NCBI GenBank assembly: GCA_003255025.1
Contig: QANY01006259.1
Location: 1,171,664-1,235,663, forward strand
Source: Datisca glomerata
Taxonomy: Eukaryota > Streptophyta > Magnoliopsida > Cucurbitales > Datiscaceae
Direction of reading: 5' to 3'
Length of the DNA: 64,000 nucleotides
The notes under the pieces were generated by a model. That model ran no database searches. It saw nothing but the letters and a program-made list of their open reading frames with translations, and was not told the origin of the DNA. Both the position numbers and the translations under genes were made by a program. This document shows, piece by piece, positions 24,484 to 36,424 of the stretch. Each line of letters starts with the position of its first letter. The stretch's first letter is position 1.

Positions 24484-25109
24484 AGTTAGGGTCAAGCTTA
24501 TTGATTTTTTCTTCTTGCATCATTACAGCATCCACACGAGGTCTATTCTTCCAACGAACTAGAAAATTGTTGTAATCCCCTCGGCGATTGGACACAAATT
24601 GGTGGTTTAGGATTTCAACCATCTCATTCGGTTGGTTTGTCGTGAGTTATATCTAAACGATCGGCTCGTCCACAACATTACTAACTACGAAATTTCATTG
24701 GAACACGGTCAAGTCCTCGATATTGAAAATTGGACTAATACCATAATCAGGAGGTAACTTAATAACATAAGCATTGGGCACCAATTTTTTTAGAACCTTG
24801 AAAGGTCCAGCTCTTCGGACCTTTCAGGACGCAAACGAATGATGACTAAATCTCTAACTTCGAATTGTCACTCCCTCATTTTCTTGTTTGCGCTTTCAGG
24901 ATAGTCAGCTGTATATTTTGTAGTGCACTTCCTCATGTATTTGTCACATATAATCAGTGAAAGCAAGAGCAGCTTCACTAATCTGATTTGGAAGTGGAAG
25001 AGGGCTCTAGCCCAATGGAATTTTTAAAGGGTGAATTCAGCTTGCGATAGAACTAGATCCCAACCAGTAGCGTGCTCTTGCACCAAACAACCCAGCTTTG
25101 ATTCCAAAA
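24484..25109 (-). pseudogene. Chromodomain gypsy integrase 3' end, remnant 2
   Basis: Minus-strand pieces: LPLPNRISEAALAFTDYM, a GPFKVL-like segment and then [12 protein letters not shown] (all typical of chromovirus integrase C-termini), [12 protein letters not shown] sequence, and LVRWKNRPRVDAVMMQEEKI from the chromodomain. Stops and frameshifts are frequent. Compared with remnant 1, about 70 bp before LTR B is missing, including the last codons and the polypurine tract. Confidence 0.7.
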
Positions 25110-25394
25110 TGATTAAAACCTCCCAAATCCAGCGTCTCACTAAATACTAAGAGTGTTCTATCAGCAATCTCTTCTAATATAATGATGAAGGACTCTCTCC
25201 AATACTGTAATTGACTCTAGAAATTTTTTGCTTATTCCATAGAATATGGCCTTTATATATTGCCATAAGACAATAGCAAACATAATTGTAAAAAAAAACT
25301 CTTCAGTAACACAATAGGTAGGTAGATAAACAACTCTTATGACTCTTAAACTGCGTTTGAAGCTCATAAACTATTTTATCACCATTAATCTGCA

Positions 25395-25397
<3 letters not shown>
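25110..25397 (-). repeat. Gypsy LTR copy C (rightmost)
   Basis: Minus strand starts TGATGCAGATTAATGG at 25397 and ends ATCA at 25110. Next to it on the plus strand is GCTTTGATTCCAAAA (25095-25109); its reverse complement TTTTGGAATCAAAGC resembles the initiator-Met primer-binding site TGGTATCAGAGC. This orients the whole chain on the minus strand. Confidence 0.75.

Positions 25398-25464
<67 letters not shown>
25398..25464 (+). repeat. (CT)n microsatellite, about 33 repeats
   Basis: Uninterrupted CT dinucleotides beginning directly at the outer end of LTR copy C. Open frames on both strands here (poly-RE, poly-LS) are products of the repeat. Confidence 0.97.
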
Positions 25465-25470
<6 letters not shown>

Positions 25471-26586
25471 GGCGTGCAAAATGCTCCTGCCTCCACGCTC
25501 GCTCGTCAGCCGTTCAAGTACATCTTTGACGTTGCACACAATCATTGGCTTTTTTCCGTTTGCAAATTTCATTTCTTCTTTGCAAATCATCATTTTCAAG
25601 AGATTGGTACAACTTCATAGATTCACGCGTAGCCCTTCATTGTCAAAGCTTAATCAAAATGTTGAACTTGACACTCTATTTGCCACTTCGATTTTTTCCC
25701 GCTGGCTGACCCTTTAGTGGTAGTACTAAGTTTGAAGCCTAAATTGCTTATTGGATTTATTTGACGTAATGTGATGTAGTACATACATGTATACATTTGA
25801 ATTGATTCTCAATTTTGTTGAATTTTCAACATAAATGTTCGCTAAAGCTGATATATTCTTTCTCAATCTTATATTTTTTAAACAAGTCTCTTTGTATTGA
25901 ATCTCTCTGTAACGTATTGCCATACTATTGTTGAAACTTGAAAAGTTAAATGACACTGCATTTAAGTGATGTAGTTTTTCACTCATGTTGATTATTCCCG
26001 GAAACTTTGAATTCAAAGGTACATTTTTTTTCAATCAAGTTGTATAGAGATTGTTGATGGTTTAGTACTTCAATTATGTCTTGTTGATCTTTCAAGGAAT
26101 GCGGAAAGAGGAATATGAAGAGAATAGTAAGGAGGAGAGGAGGATTTTTATTAGGAAAAAGAACATGTTACGTTATAGCCTATAAATAAAGTTGACCCAA
26201 TCAATTGCCAAGTTGTTGCTTCCGTAACACTGAATGTGATGCGTAGTAGTGAATGTTATGCCTCAAGATTCTCAAAGGCGTAAGGCTCGTGGTTTAAGCA
26301 TTGTGACATTTCTCTACAACCTCAAATTGAGATGGTGAAAGGTTGCACTCTTTCATATGAAAAGAAGATATGGATATAATACGCATCTTTTTTCTATGTC
26401 AAGTCTTAAATAAGACTTCAAAGATTATAAGACATTGATTATAATTGTTCCTCTTCTTCGAGACTTAATGTGCTGTCCTTTTAGTATATCGGTCATTATA
26501 TTAAGTTTAGTTATTTCATATAATGTTAGACTAACTTTCAAAGGATAAAAGTTAGGTTACAAAATCAAGAGTTAGCAAGAAAAATT
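25465..26586. other. Intergenic, no gene seen
   Basis: Flank between the gypsy LTR chain and the outer copia element. Short open frames show no domain. Confidence 0.5.
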
Positions 26587-28320
26587 TGTTAGAACTATGT
26601 CCACAAAGTAGAGTGTAATAACTATTTATAACTATTTAGTTATTTCTCAGACAGTTTATATTACTGAATTTAATGAATGAGTGAAAGTATTTCTATTAAC
26701 TAAAGTGTGTTTATAATTTACTCAAGTCTTGGAACCATTTTCAAATTCTTCTGAAATAGTAAAGACTGAAAGGTCTTTCAGACAAACTCTTCTAAAATAG
26801 TTCAGAATGTTATTCACAGTTTTAGGATCGACTGGACAATCGAGTCTGATTACAACTGCTAGGTTGAACCAAAGGATGTCGGTCTTGGGAATGGGAGTGG
26901 AGACTCTAACGGTTGACCTAGACATGTTATGGAACATGTTGAATAGACCAATAATAAATTAGTTTAGAGCAAAGCCGTTTATCTAGCTCTAAATCTAATT
27001 GTTTACACCTTAAGAAAATTTTCGTGATTACCTTAATCCTAAGGTGTATACGAAACTTGACTTAGTTATTTGCGGTCTTTAATACATCAAATGAGTGAAT
27101 TTGAATTGACAGACATTACATCGGTTGTTGGGATCGTGATTCAACTATGTTAAAACTACGTGATTCACAAATATGGAATTCGTGGCGAGATTGTAAAATA
27201 CAATAATATCACCTTATGTTTTATTGATGAGTATGTGAATAAATAAACCTGGTCAGGTACTCGATGAAATGAATCATTGAATAAGACATAGTGAACTCTG
27301 CGAGACAGTATGTCTTTCTTATTCACAGTCAATAAAGGAGTTAAGAAAATAATAACTAGAGGGGAGAAATGATAATTTTACATCTCACTCTTGTTACTGA
27401 TATTCATGAAGGGGAACATAACAAAATATCATGTGAAATAAAAAGTGTTTATTTGCACCAACATAAAATGTAGCGCGCGTGAATCGATAGTTGATTCGAC
27501 ATCGGGCCTATAGTAAAGTCGTACGATGTCAGAATTAAATAGGTCATGAATTTATGGAGATAAATTCGTCGAGTATTTGAATCCTATAGCTTTATTCATG
27601 TGGGTCCATTCGGTCTTAGAAGTAGCTCATAAGAGCATGAATGAGAAATAACAGCAGTTGGATCAAAAATATATTTTGGACCAATGTACACTTCCCGAAC
27701 CCATATGTGACGGGTATCGTCACCAAAGTAGTGAAGAGCAAAAATTAATGGTCAAATTAATTAAATAATATTTTCTAATGATTGGATAATTAGTAAATAA
27801 AAGAAATTAATTCATTAATTGAAGGAGATCAATTTAATTAATTAATTTAGATTGATGAATTTGGACACGGTATTAGCTCTTGGGAGATGTAGAATTTCAA
27901 AGATTACAGTAAATGGAAGAGAATTTTGGCAATTTATAGTATACGGGTATATGTGTAAATTCTGTAATCTTTATATAAATGATGGAATTAGGGTTTGCTC
28001 CTTAATTGTGTTGACACAACCATGATCACAGTGTGTGATCACACAGAGCAAAGAAAGCTATTTCTCTCTCCCCTTCCTATTACCATCGAAATCTAGAGGA
28101 AGAAGAGATAATTTTATTTTTTTCATGTTATTTTGAGAGCCTGCACTCAATTCCTGACGACATCTTATTAAGATATATTTCTAAATCCTACGAGTGTTTG
28201 TTGGTGCGAAGATTGATTCAAGTTCTATGAATAATGAATAATGCAAGACAATCAATAGGATTCCACCAAGTCTGAACTTCTTCAATACAAGAAATGTATA
28301 ATATTATTTTCACCTCTTCA
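26587..28320 (+). repeat. 5' LTR of the outer copia element
   Basis: Starts TGTTAGAACTATGTCC and ends CTCTTCA. It is about 1.73 kb and aligns along its length with 43757-45377, with many base changes and small indels, implying an old insertion. Short open frames inside it are not genes. Confidence 0.8.
27971..27980 (+). promoter_or_regulatory. TATA box of the outer copia LTR
   Basis: TTATATAAAT, conserved as TTATATAAGG in the other LTR (45035-45044). About 50 bp downstream is a perfect 8-bp inverted repeat TGATCACA-GTG-TGTGATCA (28023-28041), near the expected transcript start. Confidence 0.5.
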
Positions 28321-28330
28321 AAACATGAGC

Positions 28331-29525
28331 CCTGTAAGATATCAAGTTGAAGCTTATTTAGAGACCTACAGGTGCGACAAGGTTTACCTGGCAGAGCTGA
28401 GTTTTGTGTCCTAAAAAGCACGGACAGTGCAACTTTAGAACTGCTGTAACAGACTGATCGTAGAACGCGCGTGTCCACTTCTATATGGCATAACTTTTGA
28501 CACCGGTGGAACCACGCGCCCTGTAAGATATCAAATTGAAGCTTATTCAGAGACCTACAAGTGTGACAGGGTTTACCCGCTAGAGCTGGGTTTTGTGTCC
28601 AAAAAACATGGACAGTGCAGCTTTAGAACTACTATAACAGCCTTATCGTAGCACGCGCGTGTCCACTTCTATAGGGCATAACTTTTGACACGGGTGGAAC
28701 CACGGGCCCTGTAAGATATCAAATTGAAGATTATTTAGAGACCTCCAGGTGTGATAGGATTTACCCGTCAGAGCTGAGTTTTGTGTCCAAAAAACAATGA
28801 CAGTGCAGCTTTAGAACTACTGTAATAGACGGATCGTAGCACGCGCGTGTCCACTTCCGTAGGGCATAACTTTTGACACGGGTGGAACAACGGGTCCTGT
28901 AAGATATCAAGTTGATGCTTATTCAGAGACCTACAGTGGCAACAGGGTTTACCCATCAGAGCTGAGTTTTGTGTCCTAAAAAGCACGGACAGTGCAGCTT
29001 TAGATTTGCTGTAACAGACGCATCGTAGTACGCGCGTGTCCACTTCCATAGCGCATAAATTTTGACAAGGGTGGAATCACGGGCCCTGTAGGATATCAAG
29101 TTGAAGCTTATTCAGAGACCTGCAAGTGCGACCAGGTTTATCCGTCAGAGCTGAGTATTGTGTCATAAAATGCACGGACAGTGCAGCTTTATAATTGCTG
29201 TAACAGACGGATCGTAGCACGCGCGTGTCCACTTTCGTAGGGCATAATTTTTGACACGGGAGGAACCACGGGTGTAAGATATCAAGTTGAAGCTTATTTA
29301 GAGACCTACAGGTGTGGCAGGGTTTGCCTGTCAGAGCTGAGTTTTGTGTCCAAGAAAACACGAACGGTGCAACTTTAGAACTGCTGTAACAGACGGATCG
29401 TAGCACGCACGTGTCCACTTCCTTAGGGCATAACTTTTGACACGGGTGGAACAACGGGCCCGGTAGGATATCAAGTTGATACTTATTCAGAGACCTACAG
29501 TGGCAACAGGGTTTACCCGTCACCG
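28331..29525. repeat. 188-bp tandem repeat, about 6.3 copies, in the outer copia leader
   Basis: Units start at CCCTGTAAGATATCAA: 28331, 28519, 28707, 28895, 29084, about 29270 (a few bases deleted) and 29459 (partial). Shared words include AGAGCTGAGTTTTGTGTCC, CGGATCGTAGCACGCGCGTG and CTTTTGACACGGGTGGAAC. The array starts about 10 bp after the 5' LTR, where a primer-binding site is expected; none is recognisable. Because 188 is not a multiple of three, the reading frame changes each unit. The 93- and 148-codon minus frames are therefore by-products. Confidence 0.93.
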
Positions 29526-29527
29526 CT

Positions 29528-29735
29528 GTAGGTTTCCTAATTGTGGTTTAGGAAATCTTAAGGTTTTAGAAACTTTAGAGTTTAGAAAACCTTGAGTTTT
29601 TGGAAACTTTAGAGTTTAAGAAGCCTTGGGGTTTTTGAAACTTTAGGATTTTGGAAACCTTGAGTTTAAGAAATTTTAGGGTTTAGGAAACCTTAGTTTT
29701 TAGAAATTTGGGTTTAGGAAACCTTAGAATTTTAC
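29528..29735. repeat. Short tandem repeat, TTTAGGAAACCTTAG type
   Basis: Degenerate units of TTTAGGAAACCTTAGGGTTTT and related TTTAGAAACTTTAGAG. It follows directly on the 188-bp array. Confidence 0.75.
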
Positions 29736-30886
29736 CTAATCCAGTCCCTAAAATTATTTCTATTTAATTTGGTAATTTTTTAATAGTAATTAATTAGAAT
29801 TTATTTTATGAACTATTTTTAAAATAAATCAATTGATTAATTTACTTGATAGTTTATTTATCAAAAATTGTTGGAAAATTAAATTTTTTAAATTGAAATT
29901 TGTATTTTAAAAATGGGACTGGCTTTTATAAAGCGTTACAAATTGGTGGGACATTCTGGAGGAGAATGAGAAGATTACAGACGGCGTGAAGATTAGTATT
30001 TAAATTATTATAGTTTATTTATTTTTCTTTTTATGGATTGTAATTAGAAATGAGACATAAAGAGGTTAATTTTGAATGGATGATTTATTATTAATCTCAT
30101 ATCATCATATAACATGCCACATGAAAATAGGGATATGCCAATATCAAAATATCATGCAACATGTATATGCATTATTATAGTTTAAATTTATAATGGTTTA
30201 TAAGTTAAATACAATGTAAATTTTATAAAAGTTATAAATTTTAAACTGAGATTTAAATTTTATAAAAGTTTATGAATTTCGAAACTTGTTTTTTCTAAAT
30301 GAATAAAGAGTTATGATTTTTGAAAAAATAACGAAAAATTCATTTTTCCAAAAACTAAGTGGGATGGTCATTTACGTTGAAATGTTTTCAAGGTTCCCAA
30401 CGTAAACTAGATCATGACACGAAGAATGGTTTAGAGCCCCTCTAGCGGTCCTCTCTTCAGTGGGAGAAACTTGAAAATCATGTCGCTTTGAGTCATTGAG
30501 TTACTTTAGAAGTTAAAGCTTGTAAAGGAAGTGGACTGGCAAAATCGTTCCTAGACAGACTGTTAGTTCATGGCAACCTTTAAAGTTGATGCGTTGGTTA
30601 AACACTTAGACCGAAGCACATTGGAATCCCTCATAGGGGATAGTCAATAGGGCTAAGGTGACTAAAATTATTAGTGATTGGTTAAGCTAGATGTAGTGAC
30701 ATCTTGAGAAGCGTTAACCAAACGAGAGAAGTCTCGATACGAGACAAACTATCATTGTTGATCGTAACATCATGGAAGAAATATTTTACTGGATTTCTAA
30801 ATATTTAAGTATTTGTATCATGCATTAAACTTTCCTAAATTATTGAGTATTTATTTACACCACTTTATTTATTCTATTCAGTAATC
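29736..30886 (+). other. Untranslated leader of the outer copia element
   Basis: About 1.1 kb before the gag start. The segment AGCCCCTCTAGCGGTCCTCT to GAGACAAACTATCATTG (30437-30750) is of the kind found in copia leaders. No gene. Confidence 0.5.
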
Positions 30887-31586
30887 ATGTCACTATCCCC
30901 ACTCTCAACTATCTTAAAGGTGAACAAACTTATTGGTGAAAACTAGATTGGAAATGCAATCGTGATATCGTGCTGACGGTAGAATTGTACAAGTTCGTGT
31001 TCACCACCCATTGTCCCCTTGAGCCTATTACCGAATCAACTCAAGAGGAAAAAGATGCCTATGCTTCTTGGCTGTGTTCTGATGAGATCTCTAGGTATTA
31101 CATCTTGACTTTTATTAGCAATGTGTTACAACAACAGCATCAAACCGTGGAAACCGCACTGATATGATGTTGAACATCACCGAAATGTTCAGAGATCAGG
31201 TTCGTCAAGCCAAACAGACAGCTGTGTGAAACTTCATGAACTGTAGGATGAAACAAGGAACTCCTATCAGAGAACATATGATGTTGATCATTAGTTATAT
31301 GAATGAGATGAAGATCTTGGGTGCTAAGGTAGATGGCAAGACTTAAGTTGATATGATCCTTAAGACATTGTCTGACACTTTTGAGAACTTCAAACTTAAT
31401 TTTTTGATGAATAAGTTGAGGTACTCACTTTCTGAGCTTATGAAAGAATTGCAAGCTACTGAGATCCTGTTTCTGAAGGGCAGGAGGAAGACTGGAGAGG
31501 CAAACATTATTGAAAGTAAACCTTCCACCTTTTGTGCCAAAAAGAAACACAAGAGAGGTCCGAAGAAAGCTAAGAAGCAGAACTAA
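30887..31586 (+). pseudogene. gag of the outer copia element, decayed
   Basis: Starts MSLSPLSTILKVNKLIGEN (30887), then has an early stop and a frameshift. It continues IVLTVELYKFVFTTHCPLEP, STQEEKDAYASWLCSDEISR and YILTFISNVLQQQHQ, then an out-of-frame block (MMLNITEMF-like) and finally MILKTLSDTFENFKLNFLMN, KLRYSLSELMKELQA and a Lys-rich end at 31586. This is the UBN2-type copia capsid protein that packages element RNA. No CCHC zinc knuckle follows. Confidence 0.8.
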
Positions 31587-31925
31587 AAAATACAAGGCTT
31601 GACGAGGATGAGTTCAGCTTTCGTTGGAGAAGTGAAGCACTAGTATCGGTCGTATCTGTTGGAGCTATTAAATTGTCATTCGATAATAGTTTTTTGTTTT
31701 TACGTGATGTTTATTATATCCCGGGTTTTAGGAAGAACCTTATTTCAGTATCTAGTTTAATTGAGCAAGTATTCAGTTTAAATTTCATCGATTAACATAT
31801 TGATATTTTTAGAAATGATTGCTTAATTACTACTGCACGTTTGATAAATAAATTGTTTTACGTAAAACCAATAGCTCAAATGATATGTGACACTAAAGTA
31901 AATATTTATTTATAAAGTGATAGTA
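31587..31925 (+). pseudogene. Protease end and gag-pre-integrase fragment of the outer copia element
   Basis: Reads SVGAIKLSFDNSFLFLRDVY, YIPGFRKNLISVSSLIEQ and, after a stop, LINKLFYVKPIAQMICDTK. The zinc knuckle and the protease D-S-G-A motif that should precede this are missing, so a deletion lies between gag and this fragment. The frame stops where the nested element begins. Confidence 0.7.
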
Positions 31926-31961
31926 AAGGTTATAGTCTAACTCAACCGATCTAACCTATTT

Positions 31962-33416
31962 GTGACACTATTATAGTGTCACATGGCACCACACTAGTTC
32001 ATGTCAATTTCTGATACTCTATCAGTGATTGACACGTGGTAATTACTACGAATTAAATATTTATTTTAACAAATAATTATCTAGATATCAGTTACTTCAA
32101 AATTAACATATATGATTATTCCTATCAACTAACTTATCTATGAACATAAATAACAGATTTAGTTTATTTAAATTATTTTCTAATAATAACTTGGTTATCT
32201 AATTTCACAAATTAAATATTTTGTCTCACTTATCAATAATTAAAAAAAATCTATAATTATTTATATATCATTTTCAAAATTATTTATAAATATATAAATA
32301 TTTTATTTAATTAATCACACATAATTATCTCATAATTATGTACTTGCCCCCAGAATAAAAATTTCTTTTGCAAGTCATTCTTTTTCTCATGTTCTGAAGT
32401 ATTCACACCCTAGACAGCATAGTATAGATATGACTTGAGGACCATGGATCAATAATTTTAAGCTCCAATAAACTGGATTATTATTTAAAGTCTTTGATTA
32501 AGTAATTTTATTTATTAATTCTATTATTACTCCACTATAAATGTCGAATTGCACTTTTAGAGATGATAGAATGTATTTACAGAGTATTCTTATGTAGTCC
32601 ACTGACATAATCATTTCATGTAGTTTTGTTCTCCAATTATTGGTTCGTAAATTAGAACTGGTCAAAATTACCATTTTACTATTCTAATTACCTATTTATC
32701 CTTAAGTACCATTAATCCACTAGTGAATGGATAATTTATAATCTTATTATAAATTTACGCTCAATAATCATTCAGTTCTAGAATTAACACTTAAGGGAAC
32801 TAATATACGATCTGCTAGGAAAGCTTAGATTCTAAATCTTGTAAGATCATGTCCTTAGCCATCCACATCACTAGATCTCCAAAACAAAACTCACTAGCAT
32901 GATTAACAAACATACATTAATGAGTGAATCAAAAGATCCAGTAGACATGCATAAGAGTTCATAACTACTCAACATTCAGACTGATCTATATATGATCATC
33001 GAATTGATGTGTATTATATCTTTAAGATAAGCGACATGTGAATGAAAATATTAATTCACATCCGTCATGTCATTTATAATCTTATTATATAAAGTAGATT
33101 CACTAAGATGTCTATCCACATCAATGATCTGGATCTAGATCACACACATTCATAATACTTAGTGAACCGTAATAGCAACCATTCATTAAAGATTTCATAC
33201 TTTAATATGTTGCTGACAATTTTATTCATTATATATGATCTTAATTATCTTGTACTAATACAAGATAAAAGTCTCATTAATGAATATGGAATTTTTAGAT
33301 ATTTATATAAATTATTCAATAATAATTTAAAAGAATAATTATAAGTAAAATGTAATCCTCTTTAAATTTCATATCAAAATGTCAATACACATGATTTGAG
33401 GGCATAACCCCCAACA
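31962..33416 (-). repeat. 3' LTR of the inner copia element (truncated)
   Basis: Aligns with about 39895-41324 (shared ATGTCAATTTCTGATA, TATCAGTGATTGACACGT, CAGAATAAAA, GGCATAACCCC). The segment matching 39268-39890 is absent on its left, where outer gag-pol sequence begins. Confidence 0.85.
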
Positions 33417-33430
33417 ATCTCCCACTTGCC
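33417..33430 (-). other. Polypurine tract of the inner copia element
   Basis: Minus strand GGCAAGTGGGAGAT directly abuts the LTR start TGTTGGGGG. It primes plus-strand DNA synthesis in LTR retrotransposons. Confidence 0.8.
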
Positions 33431-34867
33431 CTAAAGAAAATTTGGCATCTCTCTTAATCCTATGTTACACACGTGACCCTCAAATGACTTCACATGAAGT
33501 GTCATTGTAAAAGGATCAGCCAGGTTATGTTCTGATGCTATCTTCATAACAGTCACATCCATTTGATGCACGATCTCTCTTACAATATGATATTTTCTCA
33601 CTATGTTCTTGCCCCTCTTGTGACTCCTCGGTTTCTTGGAATTTGTTACCACCCCACTCTTATCACAATATAAGATCAGTGGCTTGACCATATCTAGAAC
33701 TACTTCCAGATCAGAATAGAACTTTCTGAGCCATACAGCCTCATTTGCAACTTCACAAGCCGCTATATATTTGGTTTCCATAGTGGAATCTGCAATGCTG
33801 GACTGTTTAATATTTCTCTAGACTATAGCTCCTCCACCTAGGGTGAACAGTGATCCAAATGTTGATTTCGACTGTCTTTTTCTGATTGAAAATCAAAATT
33901 AGTATATCCAGTGGAATTGAGGTCTCCACCTGAATAAACAAGCATATAGTTTTCTTATTCTCCTAAGATACCTGAGAATGTGTTTTACTGCAATCAAGTG
34001 TTCCAAACTTGGATTCAATTGATAACGACTGACAATTCTCACTGCATAACAGATGTCTGGCCTCGTACACAACATGGCATACACGAGACTACCAACTGCT
34101 AAAACATAGGGAACCTTTCTCATATCCTCTTCCTCCTGAGGTGTCTTAGGACATTGTTCCTTGGAGAGGACAATTCCACGTCTGGTCGGTTGTTGACCTT
34201 TCTTGGAATTCTCCATAGAAAATCTCTTTAGTACCTTATCAATATAAGATGCCTGAGAAAGTGTCAGGAACTTGTTTTTGCTATCCCTTAGGATTTGGAT
34301 GCCTAGAACATAGCTCACTTCTCCCAAATATTTCATTTAAAATTTTTCAGCTTTCCACTTATATACGTTTGATAAAGTTTCTACATCATTCTCAATTAGT
34401 AGAATATCATCAACATAAAGAACTAAGAAAACCATTATCTTATCGTTAGTGTATTTATAAACACAGGCTTTGTCAACATTTTGTTCAAAACCATAAGAGT
34501 TTATAATCTCATCAAAGGTAAGATACCAAGATCTGGATACTTGCTTTAATCCATAAATAGATTTAAGCAACTTGTATACTTTTTGATCTTGCCCATTTTA
34601 TACGAACCCTTCTGGTTGCATTATATAGATGCTTTCTTCAAGAGAGCCATTCAGGAAAGCTATCTTGACGTCAATTTTTCATATCTCATAGTCAAAACTA
34701 GCGGTTATGGACAAAAGGATGCAAATAGATTTTAGCATGGCCACAGGGGAGAATGTCTCTTCATAATCGACTCCCTCTCTTTGTGTATAGCCCTTGGCTA
34801 CTAACCATGCCTTTAAAGTCCCTACGTTCTCATCTGCACCTTTTTTTTTCTTGAAGATCCTATACAT
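33431..34867 (-). pseudogene. Reverse transcriptase and RNase H of the inner copia element, decayed
   Basis: Minus-strand pieces: [20 protein letters not shown] (34867-34679), LKSIYGLKQVSRSWYLTFDE then VFLVLYVDDILLIENDVE (34570-34337, with the YVDD active-site motif intact), YLGEVSYVLGIQILRDSKN (34336-33899), and an RNase H end with ETKYIAACEVANEAVWLRKF and SHKRGKNIVRKYHIVRE (33781-33431). Stops or frameshifts separate the pieces, so no full-length enzyme can be made. The stop at 33431 is next to the polypurine tract. Confidence 0.88.
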
Positions 34868-36217
34868 CCAATGTGCCTGACATCTTCAGGTGGATCTATA
34901 AGTTTTCAAACAGAATTGGAATGCATATATTCAATTTCTTGGTTCACGGCATCTTTCCATTTCTCCTTTTCAGGACCATCCATTGCTTTTTCATAAGATA
35001 ATGGATCGTCCTTATTAGTATCTGACACTAGAACATGTGCCTCTAGTTCATAGCGAACTGGTTGTCTCACAACTCTCCCACTACGGTGTTGCACCGGTGT
35101 TTCCTTTGCAGGAATTGTGGTTTTTCTGGTTTGTCGTTTATCAATAGAAATTGAAGGTGGTCTAATCTCATTAGTCACTAATTCCTTGAGAACTATTTTG
35201 TTACGAGGTTTGTAGTTTTGCATATAGCCATGCTCAAGAAAGGTTACATTTGTCGTCACAAACACCTTTTGATCATTGTGACTATAAAAGTACTCATCTC
35301 TAGTCTCTAGAGAATAGCCAACGAATATGCATAAGTTAGACCTTGAGTCTAACTTTCCGATCTTGTTCTAAGAACATGAGCTAGACATCCTAAATACAGG
35401 AATGATGCAACCTAGGTTTGGAGTCATTCTATAACTCTAAAGGCGTCTTGCTTACAGACTTAGAGGGCACTACATTCAAAATGTAAGTTGCTGTGTATAG
35501 TGCATATCCCCAAAATATAAGTGACAATGATGAGTAGCTTAATATCGACCTAACTATATCTAATAAGGTTTGGTTTCTCCTCTGCGGAACACCATTTTGC
35601 TATGGTGTTCCAGGTCCTGTGAGTTGGGATAGTATTCCACATTCCAGTAAATAATCCGTGAATTCTAAATTCAAGTATTCACCACCTCGATCGAATTGAA
35701 AAGTTTTCAATGATTTAACTAATTACTTTTAAACTTCAGCCTTGAAATCTTTAAACTTTCCAAAAGTTTCAGACTTTTGATGCATTAGGTAATTATAACC
35801 ATATCTTGAGTAGTCATCAATGAAAGTGACAAAATACTCATACTCACTTCTAGCTTGTACATTGATCGGTCCACATACATCACTGTGTACTAACTCAAGT
35901 GGTTTCTTGGCTCTTTGGCTCTTTTCTGTGAAATGTCTTTTGGTCGTTTTACCCTCTAAAGAGGATTAACAAATAGGAAGAGTTCTAACTTTTAGCTCTC
36001 TAAAAGTACCATACTTTATTAACCTGTTTAACCTATCTAGATTAATATGTCCAAACCTAAGATACCAAAAATATGTGTTATCATCATGAGAAACTCTTTG
36101 TCGTTTGTTATTTTTAGGTTTTGATACTTTAAATAATTTAGAATTATTTAACGCGCGTTCAGTCGGTTTAATCATATACAATCCATTTATAATTTTCATT
36201 GACAGATATCGAATCAT
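34868..36217 (-). pseudogene. Integrase region of the inner copia element, decayed
   Basis: Minus strand: the gag-pre-integrase block FWYLRFGHINLDRLNRLIKY (within 36217-35966), a core with LVHSDVCGPINVQARSEYEY, VTFIDDYSRYGYNYLMHQKS and DRGGEYLNLEFTDYL, and a C-terminal block EKAMDGPEKEKWKDAVNQE (35265-34906) leading into RT. Multiple stops occur, for example directly after the Cys of LPIC, where the zinc-binding region begins. Confidence 0.8.
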
Positions 36218-36424
36218 TCTTAGAAATAATAATGAAAGAAACTCTGAATAACTATTCTTGCAAAAATGAAAGAGAAATCAAATTCCTCGAAAAATCCAGA
36301 ATATAATAAACATCATTCAAAACTAAGTAATTTTATACAAAACGTAAATAGACTGTCCTTAATGCTTTAGCTTACCCGAGCGCACCACTGCCAACTCTCA
36401 GAAGGTCCTCACCATCAGTCAGCT

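Noticed and set aside
25303..25620. Frames with poly-RE or poly-LS on both strands
   Set aside because: Products of the (CT)n microsatellite.
28768..29523. Minus-strand frames of 93 and 148 codons with repeated CRSLNK-LDIL blocks, looking like a repeat protein
   Set aside because: They are translations of the 188-bp tandem array. The unit is not a multiple of three, so the frame drifts from unit to unit, and they lie in a retrotransposon leader.
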